A program made the translations under genes and the position numbers. Positions 48,439 through 60,400 of a stretch of DNA of 64,000 bases are shown here, one piece after another. Source of the stretch: Linderina pennispora (taxonomy: Eukaryota > Kickxellomycota > Kickxellomycetes > Kickxellales > Kickxellaceae); the NCBI RefSeq assembly GCF_002104995.1, contig NW_024468255.1, positions 806,001 to 870,000 of the forward strand, in the 5' to 3' direction. The notes below the pieces were generated by a model. That model was not told the origin of the DNA, ran no database searches, and saw only the letters and a list, made by a program, of their open reading frames with translations. Positions within the stretch are counted from its first letter, which is position 1. Every line of letters starts with the position of its first letter.

Positions 48439-49129
48439 AGGGCAATCCGTTGATTCGAAGGAGTAGTTTTCAGTTTATGCCCAGTATCAGAATGAAGATT
48501 GTATAACCAAATAATGATAGACCAGTGCTGTGACAACGAGTGCATTGGTTTGCAATACAGTGTGAACCTGTCTGATTAGAAGATACCTTTACTGCAAGAG
48601 AAAAGACGTGCAGCTTGCTGGATAGCCAGCTATTTTTAGATTGGGATTATTGCAATGGAACTAGAAGCTGATTCTGTTGCACGGCTTGCCTAGGAACACC
48701 TTCAGTAAAAGCAATACCCGTTTGACCATACATTCCATATCACTATGCAGTAATGAATCGGCCAAAAATAGATGTTTGTTGGCAAAAGTGCCCCCTCCAA
48801 TGTCCCAGCCTCGTTGTTCATGCATTGATTACCTCAGCCGTGCTGTGTCGTAAGAGGTACAAAATGCATCTATAAATACATTCCTATGCATGAGCTGATA
48901 TCTTGAAGCAAGATCATTCGTGTACACATGCCATCATGGATGACGCTTCCAGCGCCTGCCTTTTGTTTAAATTTAGCACACGCCCCTCCATTGTTGTCTG
49001 TAACTTGCCTAACCGGACTGTATATAAAGCCATGTAGTCGCAGTGGTCCTCAGTACATCAATTTGCAATCGCAACATACACCACCTTCCTAGTACAAAAA
49101 ACTGTCTTCCAACCACCACAAGAACAAAA
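48439..49129. other. Intergenic region
   Basis: Holds the promoter of the 49130 gene with TATATAAAG at 49021-49029, ~100 bp before the ATG. No gene otherwise. Confidence 0.5.
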
Positions 49130-49456
49130 ATGAAGCTTGCTACCATCCTTGTCGCCCTTGCTGCTGTTGCCCTCGCTGCCCCCACACCTGATGCCGATAC
49201 CACAACTCATGTCAAGAGAGCCAGTGTCAGCTACAACCGCAACACCGTCAATAACGTTGTGGCCTCTGACCAGAGCATTTCTGCTCAGCTCAGGGATGCT
49301 GCCAACCGCTTGCAGCAGAATGCGAAGGCTCTTGCCAGTGGTAGTGGATCGAGAATTGCTGCTGCTAGGCAGGCACATATCAATGCTGTCAACGCCGTCA
49401 ATAAGGCCATCCAAGCTACCAATGCCGCTGCCAGTGGCACCAAGCGTCTTCTGTAA
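49130..49456 (+). CDS. Small secreted kexin-processed helical protein
   Basis: 108 residues: signal peptide (MKLATILVALAAVALA), acidic propeptide and a Lys-Arg site (29-30), then a 78-residue mature part without cysteines. Two Ala-rich helices (~45-70 and ~76-100) are joined by a GSGSR turn, and the protein ends KRLL. The architecture copies the neighbour at 48076: same signal, propeptide and Lys-Arg layout, and a similar hairpin. There is no aromatic-x-Gly motif or YxxxD. They may be distant duplicates or simply share the architecture. The ATG at 49130 is chosen because it starts the signal peptide and follows a TATA box. Confidence 0.65.
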   Translation: MKLATILVALAAVALAAPTPDADTTTHVKRASVSYNRNTVNNVVASDQSISAQLRDAANRLQQNAKALASGSGSRIAAARQAHINAVNAVNKAIQATNAAASGTKRLL

Positions 49457-50128
49457 ATATCTATCAGCCATCTATCTTAGCCAAAATTTATATAACTACC
49501 TGTAGATCTCTCTGAATATTGCAGACTTATATGTTTCCCAGGCAGACGAGGGAATACAGATACATGGTACTCGGTGCTACCGCCCAACAGTAATTGCCCG
49601 CTCAATTTACAACTAGGATCAGCAAGAGGCATGTTTTGAAGGCTGGCGCCTCACAGGCAGCAAGGTGCGGAAATTGAGTTGAAGCCTAGGTGCAGCTGCT
49701 AAATGGCATGCATATGCAGTTCGGCATGGGCCCTTTGGATTGTTTCCCTGACATGCATTCGCGATATCCGGGTTCGTCACAGTGGGTATTTTTAGACCCG
49801 ATGTGCTGGCTGCGTTTTCACTCAGAACATCCCATTCACCAAGACTCTTTAGGCAATCTGGATCTGCACGCCCTTTATACTTGGCAGATCAGGTTGTCAA
49901 AAAAGCTGTTTATAGCAAACGCTTGCTGATGCACATGCCCGGACCTGGTGTAGTGACCGGCGTTATTCTGAGGCGTACTCAACAACCACAAAAGCCGTAT
50001 TGAATACGACATATAAATGCCGGTGGCACTCCTGAAGCCGCCGGTTACACCTCATCAGCCAGCTAACTCCTCACTATAACCCTCTTAATTTCACCTTCAT
50101 CAATAATATATAGGCGGCCATTTAGACA
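49457..50128. other. Intergenic region
   Basis: Promoter of the subtilisin gene; ATATAAAT at 50011-50018. No other gene. Confidence 0.5.
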
Positions 50129-52804
50129 ATGTATGTCGTCTCGTCCATTCTACTTTTTGCAATCGCTCTCATCGGCCAGCAAGCGGCCCAGGCTCTTCCT
50201 GCAGAGTCCAACAGGCATCTGCACAAAATCTTCAGATACCCAACAGGCACAAGCACCAGGTCGGGCTCCTACATAGTCGAACTCCATGCCGAGCATGACG
50301 CTCGGGCGGTTAAGGCGGCCTCAGCCAAGGCCAGGTCCATACTCAAGCGGTCAGTTGGGCAGTTCAGTATTGGTCACCATTATGACTCGGTGCTCAAGGG
50401 CTTTGCAGTGCATGCTAATGAGGACCTCGACCCCGAGCATTTAGCCAGGCTTCCTGGTGTCAGGCGGGTGTGGCCTGTTCGCAGACACAATATCGTTGAC
50501 AGCCGTCCCGTCGCACACACTAGCATCTACTCTGGCCAGCACAGGCACACTGGCGTTGAGCGGGTGATGCGCGAGCTCGGACTTGATGGCAGGGGAGTCA
50601 AGATCGGCATTGTTGACAGCGGCGTCGACTACACGCATCCAGAGCTCGGTGGGTGCTGGAAGACCCCCGGCTGCCCGTGGCAGAATGGCAAGGATTTTAT
50701 TGGGGACTTGCATGTCGAGGGCGACGCTAACCCGATTATCAAGCCCAACCCGACTCCGATGGACTGCTACGGACACGGCACCCACGTCGCCGGTATTATC
50801 GCTGCCCGCGGGCCACGGGTTACAGGCATTGCGCCAAACGCTACTCTGGGCATGTACCGGGTTATCGATTGTCAGAACGGATCATCAGATGACATCATCC
50901 TTGCTGGTATCGAGGCGGCTTACAAGGATGGCAACGACATCATTTCGCTTTCCATCGGCCAGCAGGGATGGTCGGAGGATCCTGTGTCTGTTCTATGCGA
51001 AAACATAGTCAAGAGGGGCGTTGTGGTAGTTGTATCGGCCAGCAACAGTGGATACAGCGGGCTGTTCACGTCTGCGAGTCCTGCAGTGGCAAATGGAGTC
51101 ATCAGTGTTGCCTCCATCGACAATTGGGAGTATACCGGGACACAAATCGAGGTGGATGGGAAGCTTGGCAACCAAACGATCACTGCATCTGTTCCGAGCA
51201 ACGACAAGCTCAGATTCTTCTTTGAAAAGCCGGTTCCGCTCGTCCTTGGTGTCACCGCAAAGGGCAGCGCTAACGGCTGCTCCGCATTCGATCGGTCGTT
51301 TAAGGACAAGGTTGTGGTGATTGGCAGTGGCAAGTGCACCGTCAACGAGAAGGCGATCAACGCCCAGGCTGCTGGTGCAATCGGTGTTGTTCTTGTCATA
51401 CCCGAGGTTCAGGCACTGTCTGCTGGGAAGACGAACTCGACGGTCAGGATCCCTGTTATTGCTGTTGACACATCTCACCAGCAGTATCTCATAGATAGTG
51501 TCACTAAAGGCCCGGCCACCATCGCTGCACCCAAGCGTGAGCTGGTGATAGTTGAGGATCCAGCAGGCGGGCAGGTATCTGGGCTCAGCTCCAATGGACC
51601 TACACCTGAGCTTGCTATCGGCCCTGTTGTTTCAGCTCCTGGCGCCAACATTTACTCCACGTATCTTGTCGCAAACGGTGGCTATGATACCAAATCCGGG
51701 ACGTCGATGGCCGCGCCGTACATTACTGGTGTTGCCGCTCTTCTGAAGCAGGCTCACCCCGATTACACGCCGGCCCAGATTCGCAGCACCCTTGCTACTA
51801 CTGCCAAACCTCTGAGAGACCCCAAGACGCACCTCAACATCCACCCGTACCAGAGCGGCAGCGGCCTGGTTGATGCATATGCAGCCATCACAACACGCGC
51901 TCAGCTGTTCCCGTCATCGGTCATCTTAAACAATACCGACATTGGCACATTGACGAGCATCCCCAATGTCCATATCCCTGGATCTGTCCGTTGGGCTCGC
52001 CGCACTATCACGATTCAGAATTCCGATGCTCGTCGGCCGGTGCGTGTCTCCCTAACACATTCTGCTGCCGACTCGTTGACAGCGTGGCACGCCAACGGTA
52101 CTCTCGCTCCTCCAGTGCGTGTGTGGCCTGCGGAATCATCCATTATTGGCGACAAGAACAAGCTGCCGCAGGTATTCTCCGTCGATTCGCAGATATCCAG
52201 CTCGATCGGTCCTCGCCAGCACCGTAAGATCGACGTCATCATCGTTGCTCCATATGGGCTGAAGGAATCAGAGAGGTGGTTCTACGGCGGGTTCCTCAAC
52301 TTTGAGCTTACATGGGGTGGGTCTGGCGACGATGTGCAAACATATGTCGTCCCGTATGCTGGGTTCAACGGAGACTTCTCCAAGCTCGATGTACTGGCTG
52401 AGCCCACGAGCGGCTTCCCCCAGATTGTCGACACGGACTTGAAAACACATGACGACCTGACTACCTTTGGTGCTGCTGCCAACAACACGCTCACTCTTGA
52501 ATACCGTCTGGATCTGCCTTCACGTCTGGTCGCTGTAACACTACTTGATCGGAGAAACACTACTGTCGGCTACCTGCCTGATGGATATATCGAGTATGCC
52601 ACTCGCAATATGCAGGATGAAGGCAGCAAGTTAAATGAGGTGGAGATCAGCGGAACCGTTTACACAGACCACAAGCTCTCCAAGAAAATCCAGGTGCCGA
52701 GCGGACTGTACCGGGCACAGATTAAGGCCCTACGCCCCTTTGGCGATGTCAACAAGGCGTCTGACTATCAGACATGGGTTTCGCAAATCTTTTCTATCGC
52801 TTAA
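50129..52804 (+). CDS. Secreted subtilisin-like serine protease (S8) with PA domain
   Basis: 891 residues. A signal peptide (~1-22) and an I9-type propeptide (GSYIVELHAEHD onward) precede the S8 domain. The catalytic triad is Asp163 (IVDSGVDYTHPE), His216 (GHGTHVAGIIA) and Ser526 (GTSMAAP). Between His and Ser lies an inserted protease-associated domain (~330-465), as in Vpr/C5a-peptidase-type subtilases. The C-terminal ~290 residues are fn3-like beta domains. It should be a broad secreted endoprotease for nutrition or interaction with other organisms. Large single-exon gene next to two small secreted-protein genes on the same strand. Confidence 0.93.
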   Translation: MYVVSSILLFAIALIGQQAAQALPAESNRHLHKIFRYPTGTSTRSGSYIVELHAEHDARAVKAASAKARSILKRSVGQFSIGHHYDSVLKGFAVHANEDLDPEHLARLPGVRRVWPVRRHNIVDSRPVAHTSIYSGQHRHTGVERVMRELGLDGRGVKIGIVDSGVDYTHPELGGCWKTPGCPWQNGKDFIGDLHVEGDANPIIKPNPTPMDCYGHGTHVAGIIAARGPRVTGIAPNATLGMYRVIDCQNGSSDDIILAGIEAAYKDGNDIISLSIGQQGWSEDPVSVLCENIVKRGVVVVVSASNSGYSGLFTSASPAVANGVISVASIDNWEYTGTQIEVDGKLGNQTITASVPSNDKLRFFFEKPVPLVLGVTAKGSANGCSAFDRSFKDKVVVIGSGKCTVNEKAINAQAAGAIGVVLVIPEVQALSAGKTNSTVRIPVIAVDTSHQQYLIDSVTKGPATIAAPKRELVIVEDPAGGQVSGLSSNGPTPELAIGPVVSAPGANIYSTYLVANGGYDTKSGTSMAAPYITGVAALLKQAHPDYTPAQIRSTLATTAKPLRDPKTHLNIHPYQSGSGLVDAYAAITTRAQLFPSSVILNNTDIGTLTSIPNVHIPGSVRWARRTITIQNSDARRPVRVSLTHSAADSLTAWHANGTLAPPVRVWPAESSIIGDKNKLPQVFSVDSQISSSIGPRQHRKIDVIIVAPYGLKESERWFYGGFLNFELTWGGSGDDVQTYVVPYAGFNGDFSKLDVLAEPTSGFPQIVDTDLKTHDDLTTFGAAANNTLTLEYRLDLPSRLVAVTLLDRRNTTVGYLPDGYIEYATRNMQDEGSKLNEVEISGTVYTDHKLSKKIQVPSGLYRAQIKALRPFGDVNKASDYQTWVSQIFSIA

Positions 52805-55800
52805 TAGCATCTAATATTGTATCCGGAGTATATGTTTCATCTACTGCACTGGGTAGGTATCGGTCAACAATGGCTATCGGCTTCATATCCTGTCTGGCAA
52901 TGTATTTCGAGGGCATGACCATTCTACATGCCATAACGACGATATCTGAATTGGACGGCACAAGGTGTGCTACTTCGGAATGGTCTTGCATCAACACGTG
53001 TACTTGGTTTGACAGCCCCCCTTTTGAATTGGGTTTCAGCCTGTGTTTTGAACCACCCAGTTCTGTTGTCTGTTGGCTGGCTGTAGATGCTTTTCTAGTC
53101 GGGCTAATTTCCTTATTAATTCAAGCGTGCGGCAGCATCAGGTTACACGACAAGTGCGAATTGTCACCACCGCGTTGCTGTGTTTGGAGCTGGTTCGGTG
53201 CAATATAAATGTGGGTCCCTCTATTCGCCCGCAACAATGAGTGTGAGACGAGAAGGCTGTGCGCAAATATTGCTTGCGGACATAAATCGGAAGTCGAGTG
53301 GCGTTGCAGAACGGAGCTGCATGGCTGGAAATGGAAATGGGCACGCAAGGGATGCCTTCTCTCCCTTTTTCTTTCCCGAGTGGCCGGAGAAAGCGCAGTT
53401 GACGTTGTGACAAGGGGCCCAGCCACAGCGCTCTTGTCGATTCACAAAACACTAGTTGCCGATACCCACATGACTGGGTGTTTACGACAATTAATGCACT
53501 CGCTGCTTAAATTGAAGGGACAGCGAAAGGCGCTATTGCTGGAATAGAGCAGTGAGGGGTTGTCATCTAGTAGCACGGGATGCCGGGGTGGCTGCAGCAA
53601 CGACAATGGAGGTTGCATTCAAGGGCTGATGAATTTGGCAGGCGGGAGGTTGCCAATCTGCATCCCGCCTTGCATAAGTCACACTGCCCTGCGTCCTGCT
53701 GGCCCTTGTGCTGGCGGGCGTGTCACTCTGAGCGCATCCAGCATCCTGCAAAAACCAAAAATAAAGGGTAGGGGTACCCATATGACCCTTCATTTGCCGA
53801 GACGCCCACTATATGCGGGAAAAGCTCAACGATAATGGATGGGCAGGACACCCACATGCACTGTGCATAAATTTTTTGCATTCTCCTTCCAAGCTGCAAG
53901 GGATGTGGGTGCCAGAAATAAAGCAGGATGGCCTGTCGGGGGAGGGGAGGGAGCGGGCATTCGAAGAAGAGCGAAATGGTTGGCATTGTGCCTGGGCGAC
54001 TGCATGCCCAGCCGTACCGGAGCGTGGAACTGGCAGTGCAGTGCTGAATGGCTGCGGCTGCGGCGATGCCGGGAAGGGAGCAATTTATTTGTGGACAGCA
54101 CGTATCCCTGAATCTATTTTATTGTAGTCAATGACTCGCGACGTGTCCTGCAGCAAGGTTCCATGCCAATCGGAGAGCAGCCGAGGGCCAAGACATGCGG
54201 CCGCGACGTCATGTGCACTTGGCCAATTAGCCGTCTAGTATAGTGGCTGCTATATATATGAGCCCATAGAGAACCCGGCTGCCGAGGCATTCGCTAATGT
54301 AAATAGCGTCCCCGGGCAATAATCGAAAAATTGGGGATGCCTGTGGCGAGGGTGTGGCTCGCACACACTTGGAATGGAGACGGAGCTGGCAAAGGCTCCG
54401 AGGCAGCAGGAGTCATCACCGAATGGAGAATAGGGAAATCGCCCGTCTGCTACACAGATCTAGTCCCCCGCGCCAAGGCTGGATCGCAGGGCATAGCGCT
54501 CTCACAGAAGCAGGAGGGGAGGTTCGGATATGCATAGCCCTCCCCAAATGTCAATTTGTCAGCATCGACTGGGCGCTGGCTGTGCTTAAATCAACAAGAC
54601 AAAAAATTCACCGCAGAAGGGGCGGCCGCGATCGACACCACCGCGCATCCTGCGCTGCCTTATTCTGCCAGTGCACGCGGTTCCTCAGTGCGTCGCCGGC
54701 GGGATTTGCCAGGAACGCAAGGGGCCGTATCCAAGAACAAAATAATGCGCCGGGTGATAGTAGAATCAAGTTTCCTGGGTGTTGCTTTGTTTGCTTCTGG
54801 GCGTCCCTGGCAAGGTCGCTTGGCAAGGCCCAGCTGTGCGGATCTCCTTTTTGCAAACGGGCAAATATACAAAACCAAAACAAATGTCTGCATTGGAAGT
54901 GCGCTGCACGCAAGGATGATAGTGCGTGGTTCTCACTGTCTGGAGATGATGTGGGCTGTGGTGGCGATCGCGCTAGAATTAGCAGCTGCGGGTATGGGCA
55001 GGGGGTAGCCGATGCTGGCAAGGCATCTTTGTTTATGAGCTTGTGTGCAATCCATGCTGTGCTGCATAGATTCCATGCTGTGCCTGCACCATGGCAGCAG
55101 CCATCAGTGATGGCCCACTGCATGTAGCGCGGCATGGAATCATCGAGGTTCCTAAAAGCTGCTCAGCATGGCTCTCAGTGTGGCTCCAGTTTCGGCCATT
55201 GGGTCTGGCTTGGCCAAGAGATCAGCGAATTATGTCATTGACGGACAGCAAACACGCTTGAAACCCGATTAGCGAGGGGCGAGGATCGGAGAAAGCCGTG
55301 CCAACAGCAAGCAGTCAGGGCGCCAGCCAGTGGGATTCCCCCTTGTGTCTACAAAGCCCACCACAGCCAAAGAACACAGAACAGAAATCGCAGCCGCCAT
55401 CCTTCTCCACCCACAGTGCGATGGACCGACGAATCAGCGATTTCACACGCGCAGGCATCGGGTACGCAATAGGCATGCACATCGAGCACCCGCCGCGGCA
55501 GCATTTGGAAGGAACCAATGTTCGCATTCAGTGCGAATTAAAAGGGACATGGCGGTTCTATTTTTACCCCTTTCAAGGGTCGTGCAAGCGCATGCATCGG
55601 GACGGGGAGAGCACGCATGGCTTGAGCTGCAGCTGAGCAGAAACCTTTGTCTCTTGGGCCAGGGACATCACCACTCTTGTCGGCATACACAGCGGCGATC
55701 CGCGGCGACGATTTGCGTTTCTCCATTCTACAAACATACCGAAGAGCAGCCGCGCGTATGTCTGCCCACTTCTCCTTGCGAAATCGTCTAAACTCTCAAG

Positions 55801-56346
55801 GCCACAATATATCCAGAGACTGGCCAGCCGGCCTTGCTGGCCTTTGTCCTGCCGATCAGCACATACTGGTCTGCACGCAAATATGTATCCGGATCCTTGT
55901 TTAAAAGCTGTTTTCCAGCCGAGAAGGGCTGGGAATGGAGCTTGGAGTAGGGGCGGACGACAGTAGATCACATCTGTATGCCTGCTCCACTGAGCATAAA
56001 GCGCACATGAGTACTTTGGCCAGGTCACCAGGTGCATGGACAACAAGCATAAGGACGACATGCGTTGTTGTTTTGCTGCCAGAGTGTGCTTGCCATCGCC
56101 TCTTGCATGGTTGTGTCTGGTGATTGTCGCTTGCCATGGGCTCTTGCGCAGAATTCGAGTGCGGCACGACATATCAGCCGGACAGAGAAGAAAAACAGGT
56201 GTCGATGCTGGTGTCAGGGACGGAGTAGTGGGCTTTGTACGGTGTCAAATTGCAAATGTATGGAAACGTAAAGCAAGGAAAAATTAATGCATTTACTGCG
56301 CGCGGGTTGAATGATGCATGCTTGTGATGAATTGGTGCAAAGTGCC
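52805..56346. other. 3.5-kb intergenic desert
   Basis: No gene supported on either strand. It is GC-richer than the 734-4739 desert, so long chance open frames occur (up to 257 codons at 54354-55127), but they lack family features, overlap on both strands and have odd composition. Repeated TGCATG-type words and AT-poor composition suggest regulatory DNA or untranslated transcript rather than dead repeats. Confidence 0.5.
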
Positions 56347-57459
56347 TCAGTAGTAAGCCATGGGGCCAGCAGCCGCGGTGCGGGGAGCCGCAGTAGACGG
56401 CTGCTTTGGCATGCTGTGATGGTACTCGTGCGATGTCGCCGGGGATCCCGGAGCGACATTATTAGCTGCCAGCATGTGGACTGCCGGAAGCCCATACGGC
56501 TGAGTTGGTGCCCGCTGACCAGTCACCTGCGGCTGCTGATATTGCTGGGGGACAGATGTGGGCACGCTCGCCGAGTGCCGCTGGGCATGGTGGGGATGGG
56601 CATGGGGATGGGCATAGGGATGGTGGACAGGGGCAGTGTTGGCATAGTTTGGCGTGCCATACATGCCAGGGCTCGCCCGGTACGGGTCGACAACAGGGTC
56701 GAGGAAGACAACTTTGCGCGGGCTGCCATTTCGCCGCGACTTTGACGACAAGTGCGTGCGGTAGTGCTGCATCATGTTGTCTTGCCGCGAGAAGCGGCTG
56801 GTGCAGCCCGGGAACAGGCAGGGGAAGTTCTTCTCGCCCGTGTGTATCCGCTGGTGGCGGGCCAGGTGGCCGCTGGTGGTGAACGCTTTGCCGCACCCGG
56901 TGAATGTGCACTTGTACTTGCGCTTGGCCATGGTCTTGTTGGTCTGTGTGGGAGGCGGAGGCGGTGCCTGGCGGTGGAGCGGCATCACAGGGAGGCTGTG
57001 CGTCCGATTGTTAGCCGGCGGGGGCACTGCTGATGACTCGGATGTCACTAGTCCCACAGCCTGGACCAGCGTGTTCAGGGAAGGCAGCGATGACGGGGCC
57101 TGTTGCGGTGTGGCGCCAGGTGTTGACTGGGCGCGGAACGGGCTGTAGCTAGCCGTTGAGTACACGGGCGAGGGCCCAGGAACAGACAAGCACCGCTTGC
57201 GGTCGTGTGTGGCAGCGGGATCCTGGTCAGAGTCATTGAGGATGCTGACTCTGCTTCCGTCGGCAGTCTTTGTTGACAGCGACGGGATTGAATGGCGCGC
57301 GCACTTCAGGGGTGGCGGCCGAGCGTAAGAGCACTCGGAGAGACCCAGGTGCATCGGGGTCCGCATGGTTGCGGGACCCGTAGCCGCCGAGTGGTTGATG
57401 TGGTTGAAGAGGCCCGGCGAAGAGCGGGTGCTTCCAGGAGTGGTGATTGCAGGGCTCAT
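56347..57459 (-). CDS. NRG1-like C2H2 zinc-finger repressor
   Basis: 370 residues from the ATG at 57459; the frame is open to 57621 but that part is probably leader. Two C2H2 fingers in the middle (YKCTFTGCGKAFTTSGHLARHQRIH and FPCLFPGCTSRFSRQDNMMQHYRTH) match yeast Nrg1/Nrg2, which have TTSGHLARH in finger one and RFSR-DN-x-x-QHYRTH in finger two. The rest is Ser/Pro/Thr- and His-rich and disordered. Nrg1 is a glucose- and stress-related repressor that recruits Tup1-Cyc8 and binds CCCCT (AGGGG). Here a cluster of such sites lies in the gene's own upstream region (57651-58185). It sits alone between two long empty stretches. Confidence 0.8.
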   Translation of the reverse strand: MSPAITTPGSTRSSPGLFNHINHSAATGPATMRTPMHLGLSECSYARPPPLKCARHSIPSLSTKTADGSRVSILNDSDQDPAATHDRKRCLSVPGPSPVYSTASYSPFRAQSTPGATPQQAPSSLPSLNTLVQAVGLVTSESSAVPPPANNRTHSLPVMPLHRQAPPPPPTQTNKTMAKRKYKCTFTGCGKAFTTSGHLARHQRIHTGEKNFPCLFPGCTSRFSRQDNMMQHYRTHLSSKSRRNGSPRKVVFLDPVVDPYRASPGMYGTPNYANTAPVHHPYAHPHAHPHHAQRHSASVPTSVPQQYQQPQVTGQRAPTQPYGLPAVHMLAANNVAPGSPATSHEYHHSMPKQPSTAAPRTAAAGPMAYY

Positions 57460-60400
57460 TGTGGGAATAAGAGATGTGGGGTAGATGTCAATGTACAGAC
57501 GAGTGAAGGGAGAACCAACCTTCAGGAGTATTTGTAATAAGAGCAAGAAGAGAAGGACTAAAAAGGACAGTGGTGATGCAGGTAGAGGAAAAGAATACAC
57601 GAGCTCAGCAATTAAAAACAAGGTCAGGTACCCGCCAGAGGAAAGGGAAAAGGGGGAGGAATCAAGGCGCTTCTATATAAACGGCGGGCGCAGAGGCAGG
57701 AGCCTGAGCGCCTTTTGCTTGCCTGCTGGATTACCAACCCGCACTCTCTTCAAAGTACAGGAAAATGGCCAGCATGCGTCGCCCGTCGTAGCCAGAATAA
57801 GGTAAAAAGGTTTCTGATACGAGGAGCGGGGGGTGTAGAGGGGAGGGGTCGATCTACCGGGCCGTTTCTATTTGTTTGTTGGTCGAGTGGCGGAGCTCAC
57901 TGGTACAAAAAGGGGGAACCGGGGACAAAGTCCATCGGGTGGCGGGATGCGAGAAGGGGTGGGTGATCGCCCCTCCTTGTCGCTCGGTAAACAACCGCCC
58001 CCTCAAGCCCACTGTGCATGGCCCTGGCGTGCCAATGTGGATGAGTTAGAGCGCTGTGACATGGCGCCTCTGCAACCACGGCCGCAGGTACCGACATACA
58101 CAGGTACAGACACAGACACAGGCATGGACATAGCCATTCGCACCAAAACAAGCAGGAAACCCGATACAGCCGCTAGTGGAAGGGGGACCCTTTGGGATTG
58201 TGGGGAGAGCACAAGCTGCTCTGACGAGGCAATGCGAGCAGACAGACTTGGCAGCAACGGTGACCAGTGGAACCTCAATGCAGATGCGAAACAGGAGCGT
58301 TAGTGTACTACATTGCAGCTGCTTTTGGCAACTCAACCAGGCCACAGCGATGAGTGTTGCAATCGCTCAGGGATAGGAAAAAGCAGAGATCGGCCGCTGC
58401 CAGCAGCATCTGGCGATTAACAGGCTGCCCATGCATGAGTTTCAATGTCTTTTGCGGCCACCTCGCTCTTCTCACTGGCACTGTCGAACCAAGCGGATGC
58501 TGCACCAGATCCACCTTTCATAGGCCAGGTCCATGTCGAGTGATGTCAGTAAAGAGAAAACTGGTTTTATGTCATTACCAGTTGTTTACCGCGCGCGCGC
58601 CGTCCTGTCTCCCTCCCCCGCCTTGTTCTCGGAAACCGCACTGTGTGACAACGTAGAAAAATTAGTAACAGTGCAACGGGTCAACAAAAATTGAGGCCAG
58701 CGAATTGCGGTTTGGGAAAAAGAATAGTAAATGATGTCTCTACTGTCCGGGGCACACAGCAAGTTGTCATCTCTCCAGGCATCAGTGGATGCCGGGCCGA
58801 GTCTGTGACGTGACTAGCAGGTTTGAATGCAATTGCCGTCCCAGCATGGTGTGTGCGTGCCTTCGTGTCGCCCTGTCACCTCGAAAAATACCAGCTGTTC
58901 TGGCACGGTTCACCAACCCATGTTCACAGATGAAAGGTGTGGGCTCCCTTTTTTGTTGCCCACCACCCTTCCTTAACCATGCCCTCACACCACTTGCTGC
59001 TACTTGAAATCAAAACAAAATGGTGCAGTGCGCTACTGTCCGTTGGAGGGAATAGGGAGGTAATAAAAAAGAGGGACAGGCACGAAGCTGGACAAATGAA
59101 TCCCAGGAAGCGGAGACAACAGAAAGTGCATGCGCTTGCAGTCTGTCTAGCTAAAAGGCTGTAATCATTGTCGGTTCAACTGAATACAAGGAGAGGGAGA
59201 AGGTCAGGGATAATGCCGGATCCTTCTTTCGGCACACACAATATCTGCATTCTACGCTCACCCCTCCCTTCCCCCACCTCGCTGTCCAGTCGGTCCCCTT
59301 TGCCCATGACCGGGCTGGCTGGATCGACTGGTGGTGTGAGCTAATGAGGCACCCCTATGCGCATGTAGTGAAAAGGGACACACCAACAAACAATAGCTGT
59401 TTGAAAACCTGAAGCGTGTAATCCATACGCAGACGCTGCATGAAAGGGAGATGGCAGGAGCAGCCGTGCCAACAAAATAAACAGGGCAGTGCGTGTGCTT
59501 TGTTTGCAGGATTTATACGTTGGTGTTTAGAGCCATCCAGCCCAGCCATCGCGCTCTTTGTGGATTGAGAATAGCCCCATGCATGGACAAACAGACGGAC
59601 AACACTGAATATGATTAGTTTTGCGCTTTCCCAGACCGAGTCCTCCAAGTTGGCTGAAGAAGAAGGTGAAGCAGGCGGGTAAAAAGGAGGCGCATTGGAC
59701 CTACTTTGCTGCTACCCAAACCGGATCCTGTAAATGCTGTTCATGTACACAGAGCGCACGGGGCACAATGGACCACGAAATATATTAGGTGGCGCCCTTG
59801 CATGCGCAATATGACATCCGGATTTCAGCCGACGCATGTACGGGTATTCCCCTAGGACTCAGGAGAAGCAGCACACTGTGCCAGAAGCTGTCGACGCAAT
59901 TGCCCAAAACTGGCTGCCTGCCTCTTTGTTATATATCGGTGATGGCGTGTTTGCATTTGGTTACAAAACAAGCCCTTGGGACCCCGGCCTGGTATACAAC
60001 TATGTAGCCATACAGCCGTGACCCCAGGACCACATGCCCGCGACGAGGGATGCCGCAAGAGCATACTACAATTGCGCCTTCATCTCAAAGGCGGGATCAA
60101 AACAATTCCTGACCTCGACACCCAGGTGTCTTGCCTGGCCATTTTTGGATTGGTAAATAATTGTGTCAAATGCCAGCTACGCATAGCACCAGGAGTGTTC
60201 CGTCAGCGCAATGTGGACAGTTCCTGGTTGCATGAATAAGCGGATATACTAAGACGCAATTGATTTGGCGTTGGAAGTTGTTTATTTAATTTTCTCTCTA
60301 TCGTCCACTGGTTGCGCAAAAATCGACTGGTGCTGTGTGGCCGGCGGGCGAGCAAACAGATGAGCACTATCCTCATCAGCAATGATTGTCCGTTCCTCCG

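Noticed and set aside
54354-55127. 257-codon open frame on the plus strand
   Set aside because: Composition is odd (Arg/His/Cys/Trp-rich, no domain pattern), and several other long frames overlap it on both strands in GC-rich DNA. No promoter signal or family features.
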